Shown here: in pieces, positions 16,188-25,061 of the stretch
How the letters are laid out: each line of letters opens with the position of its first letter
Position numbering within the stretch: position 1 is the first letter of the stretch
DNA from: JAJXUB01 sp047974805
GTDB lineage: Bacteria > Actinomycetota > Actinomycetes > Actinomycetales > Dermatophilaceae
Assembly: GCA_047974805.1 (NCBI GenBank)
Contig: JBKECS010000031.1
Span: forward strand, 1 to 41,027
Direction of reading: 5' to 3'
Length of the DNA stretch: 41,027 nt
Notes under the pieces: model-generated
What the model was told of the DNA's origin: nothing
Databases searched by the model: none
Seen by the model: the letters and a program-made list of their open reading frames with translations, nothing else
Made by a program: the position numbers and the translations under genes

Positions 16188-16232
16188 CGGTGAGTATTAG
16201 ACTGCATCCGCGCGTCGGTCCGGATCTCACCG
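16188..16232 (+). terminator. Hairpin after the HD-domain genes
   Basis: CGGTGAG (16188-16194) pairs with CTCACCG (16226-16232). Inside it ATCCG (16206-16210) pairs with CGGAT (16221-16225). It sits two bases after the stop of the second HD gene. No clear T-run follows, so it could instead be in the cupin leader. Confidence 0.4.
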
Positions 16233-16274
16233 AGTTCGCGTTCTGCCACCTTACGATCGCGAGGGATGACTTCG

Positions 16275-16640
16275 ATGAGCCAAATCGACGATCCTCGAAC
16301 AGACATGTTCGTGGCGCATCGGCCCTGGGGTGCCTTCGAGCAATTCATCATGAACCGACCCGTCACGGTGAAGATCATCACCGTCAACCCTGGCCACCGG
16401 CTCTCGCTGCAGTCGCATACCGCCCGCGGCGAGTTCTGGCGGGTGTTGACCGGACCGGTCGACGTCACGGTCGATGAACGCACGTGGTCTGCTGAGCCAG
16501 GCGAAGACGTGTGGATCCCGGTCGGCAGCACCCACCGGCTGGGTAATTCCGGAACGGCTCCGGCCACCATCCTCGAACTTGCTCTGGGCGCGTTCGACGA
16601 GAACGACATCGTGCGCTATGAGGACGATTACGCGCGCTGA
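16275..16640 (+). CDS. Cupin protein, type II phosphomannose isomerase C-terminal domain family
   Basis: A 121-residue single cupin. RPWGAFEQF, then VNPGHRLSLQSHTARGEFW (metal-binding cupin motif 1), WSAEPGEDVWIPVGSTHRLG (motif 2). The pattern is that of the C-terminal isomerase half of ManC-type enzymes without the nucleotidyltransferase half. Stand-alone proteins of this kind are thought to isomerise mannose-6-phosphate, but this was not proven here. The ATG at 16275 has GAGGG nine bases upstream; an ATG at 16266 would overlap that ribosome site. Confidence 0.75.
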   Translation: MSQIDDPRTDMFVAHRPWGAFEQFIMNRPVTVKIITVNPGHRLSLQSHTARGEFWRVLTGPVDVTVDERTWSAEPGEDVWIPVGSTHRLGNSGTAPATILELALGAFDENDIVRYEDDYAR

Positions 16641-16700
16641 ATAGCGGCCGCGTGCCAGGAACGTCGGCCATGGGCAAGGCCTGTGTTGGACCCCCGCCAA

Positions 16701-16745
16701 TGACGCAGGGCGGGCACGCCGCCACGGCATGCCCGCCCTGCGTCA
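16701..16745. terminator. Strong bidirectional terminator (cupin / sodN)
   Basis: The arms 16701-16716 and 16730-16745 pair perfectly over 16 bp, with three more pairs inside after one mismatch. The genes on both sides converge on it. Confidence 0.8.
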
Positions 16746-16770
16746 CGAGCAGATCGTCAGCAGTGAGCGC

Positions 16771-17163
16771 TCAGGCCGCCTTGGTCTCGGCGAAGATGGC
16801 AGCGATCTCGTCGATCTTGCCCAGCAGTTGGTCCGCGACGTCCACGTCGAAGTGTCCCTTCGTGCCCGCGGCACCGGCCAGCTTGGTCGCTTCGTTGAAC
16901 AAGGTGTGCAGCTGGGGGTACTTCTCGAAATGCGGCGCCTTGAAGTAGTCCGTCCACAGCACCCAGAGGTGCTCCTTGACTAGGTGGCTGCGCTGTTCCT
17001 TGATGATCATGGCGCGGATGCGGAAGTCGGGGTCGTCGCTGTCGGCGACCTTCTGGCAGATGGCCTTGACGGATTCGGCCTCGATGCGCGCCTGTGCGGG
17101 GTCGTACACCCCACAGGGCAGGTCGCAGTGAGCGCTGACCGTGAGGATACGGGGAAGGCGCAT
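16771..17163 (-). CDS. sodN: Nickel superoxide dismutase
   Basis: A 130-residue precursor of the hexameric Ni enzyme that removes superoxide. The nickel hook HCDLPCGVY begins at residue 12, giving His1, Cys2, Cys6 after processing. The rest, with YDPAQARIEAESVK and KEHLWVLWTDYFK, is typical. The leader removed by SodX is only 11 residues (MRLPRILTVSA), slightly shorter than the 14-residue Streptomyces leader. It lies downstream of sodX across 95 bases containing a CACCTG/CAGGTG inverted repeat, so it may have its own promoter. I found no convincing Nur box. Confidence 0.95.
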   Translation of the reverse strand: MRLPRILTVSAHCDLPCGVYDPAQARIEAESVKAICQKVADSDDPDFRIRAMIIKEQRSHLVKEHLWVLWTDYFKAPHFEKYPQLHTLFNEATKLAGAAGTKGHFDVDVADQLLGKIDEIAAIFAETKAA

Positions 17164-17258
17164 GATGAAGTTCCCTTCGTCGATGAAAAGTGAGGTGGCC
17201 CTTACCGGCCAGAGGCCAGCAAATCACACCTGGATGGGCTTGGCACAGGTGGGGCTCG

Positions 17259-17627
17259 TCATCGGGACGGTCCACCAGACCGCGTGACCCGCCGGCCGAA
17301 CCGGGGAAGCCGCGCCAGGACCCGTGCCCGCAGCGCTGCGGTGGGCACGGAACCGACCAGCCAGCTGTCCACTCCCTCGTTCGGGTTGTCCCGCTCCACC
17401 CACCACCGGGTGGCATCCTCCGGGTCCGCCCCGCGCAGGCGTTTGACCGAGAGAGGCCGGCTCGCGCCGCTGCTTTCCGGTGGCAGCGCAACGATCACCA
17501 GACCCCCCGGGCGGGCCTCGGCGCCCCAGGCCACCACGAGCAGGTCGTCGGCATACAGAGTCGGCTCCATCGACCGTCCGGCCACCCGGACCACGCCGAG
17601 GGTGACCCGGGACAGCCGCGGCTTCAT
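17259..17627 (-). CDS. sodX: Nickel-type superoxide dismutase maturation protease
   Basis: A 122-residue S26-family (signal peptidase-like) endopeptidase that trims the SodN leader to expose the Ni-binding His. The catalytic Ser19 sits in AGRSMEPTL and the Lys62 base in LSVKRLRG. The family box WWVERDNPNEGVDSWLVGSV is present. There is no clear membrane segment. The ATG overlaps the stop of the ABC ATPase (ATGA), so SodX is made as the last cistron of an amino-acid transport operon. Confidence 0.9.
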   Translation of the reverse strand: MKPRLSRVTLGVVRVAGRSMEPTLYADDLLVVAWGAEARPGGLVIVALPPESSGASRPLSVKRLRGADPEDATRWWVERDNPNEGVDSWLVGSVPTAALRARVLARLPRFGRRVTRSGGPSR

Positions 17628-18475
17628 GCGTCGTCAGCGAGGGTCTGGGCTCCGCCAGAATCAGCCAAGCCGAAGGCGTCCTTCTCCTCGGCGAGCATCC
17701 GCCTCAGGAAGTTGCGCGTCCGCTGATGCTGTGGGTTGCCGATGACCTCGGCTGGCGGCCCTTGTTCGACGACGACGCCAGCATCCATGAACACCACCTC
17801 ATCGGCGACATCCTTGGCGAAGCCCATCTCGTGGGTGACGACGATCATCGTCATCCCTGAGTCGGCCAGCTCTCGCATGACCTTGAGGACCTCGCCAACA
17901 AGTTCGGGATCCAACGCCGAGGTCGGCTCGTCGAACAACATGAGTTTGGGATCCATCGCCAGGGCTCGGGCGATGGCGACCCGCTGCTGCTGCCCTCCGG
18001 ACAGCTGTCCGGGGTAGGCGGACGGTTTGTCCTTCAGCCCGACCCGTTCCAGCAATTCCAGACCCCTGGCCCGGGCGGCCTCCTTGGCGATCCCCTTGAC
18101 CTGGACCGGTCCCTCCATGATGTTCTCCAGCGCGGTCATGTGCGGGAAGAGGTTGAACCTCTGAAAGCACATGCCGATATCCCGCCGCTGCGCGGCGATC
18201 GCCTTGTCGGTCAGGCGATACAAGGTGCCCTGGCGGTCCTGGTAACCCATGAGCGCCCCATCGACGAAGATCCGGCCGCCGTTGATGGTCTCCAGCTGAT
18301 TGATGCACCGAAGGAATGTCGTCTTGCCCGAACCGGAGGGACCGAGAAGGACGACAACCTCCCCGGGCCAGACGCTGAGGTCGATGCCTTTGAGCACGTC
18401 GGTTCCGTGGAAGGACTTGAGCACGTTGACGGCGTGAACCAACGGTTCACCGGAGCTCCTGGACGAGGTAGCCAT
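17624..18475 (-). CDS. Polar amino-acid ABC transporter, ATP-binding protein
   Basis: A 283-residue ATPase of the GlnQ/HisP class. Walker A GPSGSGKTT (45-53), Q-loop MCFQRFNLFPHMT, signature LSGGQQQRVAIARALA, Walker B LMLFDEPTSALDPE and the switch His in VVTHEMGFA are all present. The ATG at 18475 shares one base with the permease stop (TGATG); the longer open frame to 18604 would run back into the permease. It energises uptake with the neighbouring permease and lipoprotein. Substrate within the polar amino-acid group cannot be told. Confidence 0.9.
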   Translation of the reverse strand: MATSSRSSGEPLVHAVNVLKSFHGTDVLKGIDLSVWPGEVVVLLGPSGSGKTTFLRCINQLETINGGRIFVDGALMGYQDRQGTLYRLTDKAIAAQRRDIGMCFQRFNLFPHMTALENIMEGPVQVKGIAKEAARARGLELLERVGLKDKPSAYPGQLSGGQQQRVAIARALAMDPKLMLFDEPTSALDPELVGEVLKVMRELADSGMTMIVVTHEMGFAKDVADEVVFMDAGVVVEQGPPAEVIGNPQHQRTRNFLRRMLAEEKDAFGLADSGGAQTLADDA

Positions 18476-19389
18476 CAGTGGTCCGCCGTCGCCTGCTGGA
18501 TCTTGGCCTGGGCCTTCTTGCTCGGTTGGCCGAAGCCGCGCCCGAAGTAGCGCTCCAGGTAGCTTTGACCGACCATGAGGATCGAGCACACGATGAGATA
18601 CCACAAGGTGGCCGCCATAAGTCCGGACATGATCTGGAAGGTGCGTGAGCCAAACAGCGTCGCCTGGTAGTACAACTCCACGGTGATGGAGGCGGCGATG
18701 AACAACGAGGTGTCCTTGACCATGGCGATCGTCTCGTTACCGGTGGGGGGGACGATGACCCGCATCGCCTGGGGAAGGATGACGCGCCGCATGGTCTTGC
18801 CGGGGGACATCCCGATCGCCTGGGCTGCTTCGGATTGGCCCCGGTCGACCGACAGGATGCCTGCCCTGGCGATTTCTGCCATATAGGCAGCCTCGGACAA
18901 ACCGAGGGCCAGTCCGCCGACAGCGACTGTGCTCGACCAGTTGGCATAGTCGATCGTGGCGAAATGGATGCTAGTGAACGGTATGCCGAGGTCGAACTTG
19001 TTGTTGTACAGGTAGCCGAACCCGACAGCGAACAAACCGAGCAACACGTACCGAGGAATGGCCCGGAAGAACCAGGTGTAGACGAACGAGACGCCGCGAA
19101 GGACCGGGTTGTCCGACATCCGCATGATGGCGAGCATGATGCCCAGAATGATGCCGATGACCATGGCAATCACGGTGCCCATGATCGTCCCCACCCACAG
19201 CCCTTGAATCACGGGCTTCTGCTGCATGATCTGGAACGTGTACGGCCAGTTCCATTTTTCGTTCGTCACGAATGAGTTGATCATCATGGCAACGAGCACC
19301 CCGATGACGGCGACGGCCACCCACCGGCCCGGGTGCCGAACCGGCCGAGCGTCGATGGCGCCCGGCCGGTTCAGAGAGTGTTCAGTCAT
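18475..19389 (-). CDS. Polar amino-acid ABC transporter, permease
   Basis: A 304-residue inner-membrane subunit of the HisM/GlnP type. It has an N-terminal segment followed by five or more transmembrane stretches and the coupling motif EIARAGILSVDRGQSEAAQA, then IGMSPGKTMRRVILPQAMRV. The ATG at 19389 lies two bases after the binding-protein stop. Single-permease systems of this type work as homodimers. Confidence 0.9.
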   Translation of the reverse strand: MTEHSLNRPGAIDARPVRHPGRWVAVAVIGVLVAMMINSFVTNEKWNWPYTFQIMQQKPVIQGLWVGTIMGTVIAMVIGIILGIMLAIMRMSDNPVLRGVSFVYTWFFRAIPRYVLLGLFAVGFGYLYNNKFDLGIPFTSIHFATIDYANWSSTVAVGGLALGLSEAAYMAEIARAGILSVDRGQSEAAQAIGMSPGKTMRRVILPQAMRVIVPPTGNETIAMVKDTSLFIAASITVELYYQATLFGSRTFQIMSGLMAATLWYLIVCSILMVGQSYLERYFGRGFGQPSKKAQAKIQQATADH

Positions 19390-19391
19390 CG

Positions 19392-20312
19392 TCAGCCCAG
19401 GCTCGGGTTCACCGCAAAGTCGGTGATGGCGCCGCCGGTGGCCTGCCACTTGGTCATGATCTTGTCGTAGGTGCCGTCGGCCTTCAGCGCCTTGAGGGCA
19501 TCGACAATGGCCTGCCCGAACTCGGTCTGGTCCTTCGGCAACACGAACCCATAGGGCGCGGAGTCGTACTGGTCGCCGACCAGCTCCACCGCGCCGGAGG
19601 TCAGGTCGACGGCGGCGATCGCCGGGGGAAGGTCGACGGCCATGGCGTCAGCCTTCCCTGACTGGATCATCGCGGTGACCTTCGCCTGGTCGGGGTCGAC
19701 CAGCTGCTGGATGGCCGACTTGCCGGCGCTGGTGCACTCCAAGCTGCGTTGCGTGAGGTCATCGACCTGAACCGTGCCCTTTTGCACGGCCACCTTTAGC
19801 CCGCACGCGTTGTTCGGGTCGACCTTCTTTGGGTTGCCCTTCTGCACCACCCATTGGGTGCCGGCCTTGAAGTAGGACACCATGGTGACTTCCTTCATCC
19901 GGTCAGCGTTGATGGTGAAGGAGGAGACGCCGACGTCGTACTTGCCGCTGCCAACGCCAAGGATGATCGAGTCGAACCCGGTGGGCTGCCACTGCGTGGT
20001 GACCCCGAACTTGGCCATCACGGCGTCGAACAACTCGACATCCATCCCGATGACCGTCTTTCCATCGGTGTCCAGGTACTCGTTCGGCTGGTAGGTCGCA
20101 TCGGTTCCAACGACGATCGTGCCGGCCGACTTGATCTTCTCGGGCAGCTTGGCGACGAGTGCCTGGTCCACGGACGGGACATTCGAGCCGTCGGCGGTGG
20201 TCGTCGAACTCGTACTGGAGCTCGATGACAGGCTGTCGGAACCGCAGGCGGCGAGGGATAGGGCGGCGAGGGACACGGTGGCGACCGCGGCCAAACGCAT
20301 ACGGGCAGACAT
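19392..20312 (-). CDS. Amino-acid ABC transporter substrate-binding lipoprotein
   Basis: A 306-residue family 3 solute-binding protein. The lipobox LSLAAC (Cys about 28) anchors it to the membrane. A Ser/Thr-rich linker follows, then TIVVGTDATYQPNEYLDTDG and MDVELFDAVMAKFG, typical of polar amino-acid binders. The ATG at 20312 follows GAAAGG. First gene of the transporter-sodX operon; see the palindromic promoter upstream. The long frame back to 20636 was rejected, since it lacks homology and passes through the promoter. Confidence 0.9.
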   Translation of the reverse strand: MSARMRLAAVATVSLAALSLAACGSDSLSSSSSTSSTTTADGSNVPSVDQALVAKLPEKIKSAGTIVVGTDATYQPNEYLDTDGKTVIGMDVELFDAVMAKFGVTTQWQPTGFDSIILGVGSGKYDVGVSSFTINADRMKEVTMVSYFKAGTQWVVQKGNPKKVDPNNACGLKVAVQKGTVQVDDLTQRSLECTSAGKSAIQQLVDPDQAKVTAMIQSGKADAMAVDLPPAIAAVDLTSGAVELVGDQYDSAPYGFVLPKDQTEFGQAIVDALKALKADGTYDKIMTKWQATGGAITDFAVNPSLG

Positions 20313-20399
20313 CTGAGGCCTTTCACAAGGCGGCGCCACATCGCGACGCCGCGTTTGGGTGGTACGTGCACGACATGCTGCCACCATCGGCCGCCGATC

Positions 20400-20428
20400 C
20401 GAATACACTGCGACGCAGTGTGTCTCAA
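20400..20428 (-). promoter_or_regulatory. Promoter with an operator palindrome filling its spacer
   Basis: On the reverse strand TTGAGA (20428-20423), exactly 17 bases, then TATTCG (20405-20400) form a plausible housekeeping promoter for the transporter-sodX operon. The spacer is a 17-bp palindrome, ACACTGCG-A-CGCAGTGT (20405-20421), which would let a dimeric repressor block RNA polymerase. It leaves about 80 bases of leader. The regulator is unknown. Nothing else is recognised between 20429 and 20570. Confidence 0.55.
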
Positions 20429-20570
20429 ATGTGAGGCTTCGTATGCCACCATGGGGTGCCCGGCCACCGCCGGCTGCGCCTGATCGCCGCGGCTCCACCC
20501 GATACCGCAGGCCGACCCGTCGGCGCGAGCCCCAACCCCGATGCGAGCCGAGAGTTGCCCACAAACCACC

Positions 20571-21734
20571 ATGTCCGCCATACCGTCCAGCGACCTTCCG
20601 CCCTTCGACCCGACTGAGCCTGTGTTCGTCGCGCACGAGGGTGGCAAGCTCGCCTCGGTGCCGACCAAGCCGCTACGGGACCGCGGTGACCTGTCCCTGC
20701 TCTACACACCCGGGGTGGCCGACGTATGCCGTGCCATCGCCGCCGACCCGGCGCTGGCCGGGGAGTACACCACACGGAAGAACACCGTAGCGGTGGTTTC
20801 TGACGGGACGGCGGTGCTAGGCCTGGGCGATATCGGCCCGCTGGCGGCCATGCCGGTCATGGAGGGCAAGGCCGTGTTGTTCAAGCACTTCGCCGGGGTC
20901 GATGCCGTGCCTGTGTGCTTGGAGACCGGCACGGTGGACGAACTCGTCGAGACGATCGCCCGGCTGGCTCCGACCTATGGCGGGATCAACCTTGAGGACA
21001 GTTCCGCGCCGCGCTGCTTCGACATCGAGGAGCGGCTCAAGGATCGGCTGAACATCCCGGTCTTCCACGACGACCAGCATGGGACCGCGATCGTCGTGCT
21101 CGCCGGCCTGCTCAACGCGTCCCGGGTCACCCGCCGGGAGCTTCCCTCCCTGCGGGTGGTGATCTCGGGGGCCGGCGCCGCAGGGGTCGCGGTGACCAAA
21201 CTCCTACAACGGGCCGGGATCAGGGACGTCGTCGTCTGCGACTCCCGTGGCGTGCTCAGCCCTGCCCGAACGGATCTGAACGGGCACAAGCAGCATCTGG
21301 CGGCGACGACGAATCCGCGCAGTGTCAGCGGTCGGATTGCCGACGCCATGTCCGGCGCCGACGTGTTCGTCGGGGTGTCCGGAGGCACTGTCACCGAAGA
21401 CGTGGTGGCGCTGATGGCTCCGGGCGCGATGATCTTTGCCCTGGCCAATCCGGACCCGGAGATCCACCCGAGGGTGGCGCGCCGGTATGCCTCAGTCGTT
21501 GCGACCGGGCGCTCGGACTTTCCCAATCAGATCAACAACGTCTTGGCCTTTCCGGGCCTGTTCCGAGGGGCTCTGGACTCCGGTGCTAGGCAGATCACCG
21601 AGCCGATGAAGCTCGCCGCCGCGCACGCCATCGCCGACCTGGTGGACCGTCCCAGCGCAGAAGAGATCGTGCCGAGTGTGTTCGATGAACGGGTAGCTCC
21701 GGCCGTCGCAGCCGCCGTGGCAGCGCTTGTCTAG
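20571..21734 (+). CDS. NAD(P)-dependent malic enzyme
   Basis: A 387-residue enzyme that converts malate to pyruvate and CO2. LLYTPGVADVCRAIAADPAL and the metal-site HDDQHGTAIVVLAGLLNA are diagnostic. The dinucleotide fold is VVISGAGAAGVAVTKLLQ, and ALANPDPEIHP and DFPNQINNVLAFPGLFRGAL complete the family pattern. The size fits the short bacterial malic enzymes without the phosphotransacetylase domain. The ATG at 20571 is chosen by homology. Its stop overlaps that of the convergent wzc-like gene in a CTAG. Confidence 0.93.
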   Translation: MSAIPSSDLPPFDPTEPVFVAHEGGKLASVPTKPLRDRGDLSLLYTPGVADVCRAIAADPALAGEYTTRKNTVAVVSDGTAVLGLGDIGPLAAMPVMEGKAVLFKHFAGVDAVPVCLETGTVDELVETIARLAPTYGGINLEDSSAPRCFDIEERLKDRLNIPVFHDDQHGTAIVVLAGLLNASRVTRRELPSLRVVISGAGAAGVAVTKLLQRAGIRDVVVCDSRGVLSPARTDLNGHKQHLAATTNPRSVSGRIADAMSGADVFVGVSGGTVTEDVVALMAPGAMIFALANPDPEIHPRVARRYASVVATGRSDFPNQINNVLAFPGLFRGALDSGARQITEPMKLAAAHAIADLVDRPSAEEIVPSVFDERVAPAVAAAVAALV

Positions 21735-23223
21735 CGATTCTGGGACCATGAGGACGGTGCAAGGTCCTCGTTGGATGTTGCCCTATCACCGATGACCTGT
21801 GATTCGGGGACTGCCTCGGCGACGACGGTTGCTGAGGAGCTGCGGCGTGGCGGTTGAGGTTGGTGGCCTTCGGGCAGGCTCTTTGCATACGTGCCGGCAT
21901 AGTGGTACCGGTCCTGACCTCCCTTGGCGACTCGGTTCATGATGGTGCCCAACAACCGGCCGTTGACGTTGGCTAACATTCCCTGGGCGTTGCGTACCTG
22001 GTCGCGCGCAACGATCCCCGATCCCACCACCATGACCGCCCCGTCGGTCATGGTGGTAAGCACGACGGCGTCGGTCACCGGCAGCAGGGGTGGAGCATCG
22101 ACGATGACGTAGTCGTACTGCTCGCGCAGGGTCCTCAAGACCTCCACCATGCCGTCGCTGCCGAGCAGCTCGCTGGGATTGGGCGGGACGGCGCCGCTGC
22201 CGAGCAGAAAGACGTTTTCCCTGCCGAAGCGCTGAGTGACGTCATCGAGCTCGACTCGGCCGATGAGCAGGTCGGTCAGGCCGACCGCCCCCTCCATACC
22301 GAACGACTGCATCAGCCGCGGTCTGCGCAAATCTGCCTCGATCACGCATATCCGAGCGCCCGACTGGGCGATGGTGAGGGCAAGGTTGGCGGTGGTGGTG
22401 GTCTTGCCTTCGCCGGCCACCGACGAGGTGACAACGAACACTCGAAGGTGTTCGGCTGCGTCGACAAATCTCAGGTTCGTGCGCACGGAACGAAATGCTT
22501 CTGCCCGCGGTGATTGCGGATCTGTGATGGCCGCTAGGGGGTGTGCGCCTGTCGAGGGGTCGAATGGAACCATGCCCAGGACGGTGCTGTCGGACACCTC
22601 GTCGAGATCGGACTTGGTGCGAACCTTGGTGTCTAGAGTGTGTCGCAAGACGGCAAGACCCAGCCCGAGCAACACACCCAGCACTGCCGTGAGCACGAGG
22701 TTGCGAACCGGGGTCGGGCTGACCGGTGAGCTGGGGACGGTGGCTGGCTGGATCACCGTGACCTTGATCGGACTGGTGGACTGTCCGGATGTCGTTTCGA
22801 GTTGGTCGACGGTTTTGGGTACTTGACGAGCAATCCCATCGGCAACGGACTTGGCCTGCTGTGCGGAGGGCTGATCCACGGTGACGTCGATGATGAAGGA
22901 ATTCGCGGATGCGCTGGCTGTCACCGAACGTGCCCGCGTCGCGGGCATGGTGCCAAGGTGCAGGCCGTCAATGACCGGCTGAAGCACCGACGGAGTGTCA
23001 AACAACTGTACGTAGGACTGGACTCGTTGAATGGTGAATGTGCCGGTCTGGGCCAGCTGACTGTTGTTCTGATCGGTGCTGGAAACGAAGAACTTCAGGG
23101 TGGACCGATAGCTGGCTGGCGACGAGAGCGTCCACAACGCGGCGACCAAGATCGCTACGAGAGCGGTGGAGATCACGGTGCGCCAGCGGCGGCGCAGATG
23201 CGCAGGTATTCCTGGAGTTCCAT
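21731..23223 (-). pseudogene. Wzc-like bacterial tyrosine kinase with 5' frameshift
   Basis: A polysaccharide co-polymerase fused to a BY-kinase. The Wzz part has two membrane segments (about 20-40 and 225-245). The kinase has Walker A AGEGKTTTTANLA, Walker A' IEADLRRPRL, Walker B YVIVDAPPLLP and a short tyrosine cluster YHYAGTY. The expected start MELQEYLRI is an ATG at 23223. It is out of frame with the rest (LRRRWRTVISTAL), because the sequence reads ATCTG where ATCCTG is needed, near 23197. Adding one base gives 497 residues, normal for the family. The frame as it stands is open back to 23353, but that extension has no homology. A true mutation, a late internal start, or a sequencing error are all possible. 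Confidence 0.75.
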
Positions 23224-23421
23224 GGCTTCTTTCGTCGTAAGCACCCAGGAGACCCCGGGCCGGAAGGATGGCAGCCCGTCCTGTCCCCATGCTAAGCCTA
23301 CGTCCATCCGATAATGGCGGCGGACCAGCCGGTTCGTGGATGTCAACGGGCATTTCGACCTCGCATACCCTTGCATGGCATGTCGACGATTTCGTGGTGG
23401 TGAACAGGTGGAGAGTGCCCG

Positions 23422-23963
23422 ATGAGCCAGGCTGGTGTCGTCATGATGGTGTGCACCGGCAACGTATGCCGTTTTCCGTTCATGCAGTTTCTCCTCGCAT
23501 CTCGCCTGCAGGGCCGCAACATCACCGTGGTCAGCGCGGGAACCCGCGCCCTCGTGGGATCCCCGATGGACCCGGGCTCATTGCGCCTGTTGTCCGCCCG
23601 CGGCATCGACGGTTCGCGGTTCGTCGCTGCACAGTTGGGCGATCAGTTGGCGCCCCGACCCGACCTGGTGCTGACCGCGACGAGGGAGCATCGCGCCAGG
23701 TGGTCACCCGGGTGCCGTCGCTGCTGCGCCGCACGTTCGCGTGGATCGACTTCGCCGACCTCATCGATGGCTGGACCCCGCCCGCCCGGGCGGGTCTGCG
23801 GGAGGTTGTCGCGGAGGCGACTCTGCGGCGAAGCGAGGTCACGGCCCGCGCCAGCGCGGACATCCTCGATCCGTTCCAGGCCAAGGTCGAGGTCTTTGAG
23901 CGGATGGCGCGAGCGGTCGAAGGATCGCTGGATCCGATCGTGGCCGCCTTGGACCTCAACTGA
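23422..23963 (+). pseudogene. Wzb-like low-molecular-weight tyrosine phosphatase, frameshifted
   Basis: It reads MSQAGVVMMVCTGNVCRFPF, with the CX5R loop (C11-R17), up to LVLTATREHR, then shifts frame near 23692-23698. The homologous rest (QVVTRVPSLLRRTFAWIDF, ending in ADILDPFQ with the acid Asp-Pro) follows in another frame to 23963. One added base restores 180 residues, the usual size. The Ser/Thr that normally follows the loop Arg is Phe here (CRFP instead of CRSP), an extra sign of lost function. Divergent from the kinase it would dephosphorylate. Its tail overlaps that of cysQ by eight bases. Confidence 0.75.
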
Positions 23964-24723
23964 TCCGATCGATGGAGTGCTGCAACTCAACGGCGACTTC
24001 CGGGCGGGCGATGAGCACGCCGGGTAGGTAGGGGTCGGGCTGGTTATAGGCCAAGGCACTGCCGTCCTCACGCGTGGTCACCAGACCGTAGGCGGCCGCC
24101 ACGGCCACTGGTGCCGCCGAGTCCCACTCGTACTGGCCACCGGCATGAACGTAGGCATCCACGCTGCCGTCCACGACGGCCATGGCCTTGACCCCCGCTG
24201 ATCCCATCGGAACCAGTTCTGCCTCGAACCGGTCCGCCAGGTCTGTCACGAGCGCCGGGGGCCGGGAGCGGCTCACGGCAAGGCGAAGCGGGCCGGGTTG
24301 CCGCCCAGGGAGCCTCCGGCCGGCTCCGGTCGCGTAGGTCACCTGGCGGGCCGGGAGGGCCACTGCGCCGGCCACCAGGCGCCCGCGCTCCCAGATCGCA
24401 ACGTGCACCGCCCAGTCGTCCCGGGGGCGTTCGCCGAACTCTCGCGTCCCGTCGAGGGGGTCGACGATGAAGACGCGCTCGGCGTGGAGCCGATCGGTCG
24501 TGTCGTGGCCTTCTTCGGAGAGCACGGGGATTCCGGGGAATCTCTCGTTGATGGCGGCGAGCAGGAACTCGTGCGACACCTGATCCCCGAGGTCCTTCAG
24601 GCCCTGTGCGTCGGGTCCGGCATACGCTGCTCGTGTCCTGACCAGCAGCTCCCCGGCATCGGCGGCGAGGTTCGCACAGGCTTCATGCAGGTCCAAGGTG
24701 GTCGGGCCGTGGGAGATCGACAT
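23956..24723 (-). CDS. cysQ: 3'(2'),5'-bisphosphate nucleotidase
   Basis: A 255-residue IMPase-superfamily phosphatase that removes the 3'-phosphate of PAP, the by-product of PAPS use. LSEEG, VDPLDGTREF and WDSAAPVAVAAAYG form the metal site. The TREF after DGT is typical of CysQ rather than inositol phosphatases. The ATG at 24723 is at the homology start; the open extension to 25062 runs through the glycosyltransferase stub and was rejected. It fits the neighbouring cysC, cysD and cysN genes: making PAPS for reduction or sulfation yields PAP that must be recycled. Confidence 0.88.
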   Translation of the reverse strand: MSISHGPTTLDLHEACANLAADAGELLVRTRAAYAGPDAQGLKDLGDQVSHEFLLAAINERFPGIPVLSEEGHDTTDRLHAERVFIVDPLDGTREFGERPRDDWAVHVAIWERGRLVAGAVALPARQVTYATGAGRRLPGRQPGPLRLAVSRSRPPALVTDLADRFEAELVPMGSAGVKAMAVVDGSVDAYVHAGGQYEWDSAAPVAVAAAYGLVTTREDGSALAYNQPDPYLPGVLIARPEVAVELQHSIDRIS

Positions 24724-24837
24724 GGGCGGCAGCGTACGGGAGCTGGGCTCCGGCCGGCGCCGCGGGAGGTCAGTGCAGGAAGGGCTAAACTCCCTGGCGT
24801 TGTCGGCCACACCTCCCAGACACGAGGGGACCTTGTT

Positions 24838-25060
24838 GTGCGCGTCCGCGCTGTCCATCGGTATTTTTGGCCTGATCAGCCCCCGTATGCCTCCTTTCTC
24901 GCAGCCATTGCGGCACGCTGGGCCATGGACGGTCACGAGGTGTCCGTGCTGGCTGGGTCCGCGAGGCACCCAGAGTTGAACGTGGAGGTGACGCAGCGTC
25001 GGCACGACAGGCACGAGGGGGTCGAAGTACACCGGGTGCACGTCCTGGATGAGCACCGGC
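24838..25060 (+). pseudogene. Glycosyltransferase (group 1/GT4-like), 5' stub only
   Basis: From the GTG at 24838, about 74 residues resemble the start of a GT4-like glycosyltransferase: VHRYFWPDQPPYASFLAAIA, ARWAMDGHEVSVLAG and GVEVHRVHV. After roughly EHRHRA the similarity ends. From there the DNA is the antisense of a TauE/SafE gene, so the remaining 300 or so residues were deleted. The frame continues to 25206 only as antisense translation. Confidence 0.65.
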
Positions 25061-25061
25061 A

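Noticed and set aside
23190..23200. Programmed ribosomal frameshift in the wzc-like gene
   Set aside because: No slippery heptamer and no nearby hairpin; with similar losses in neighbouring genes, mutation or error is simpler.
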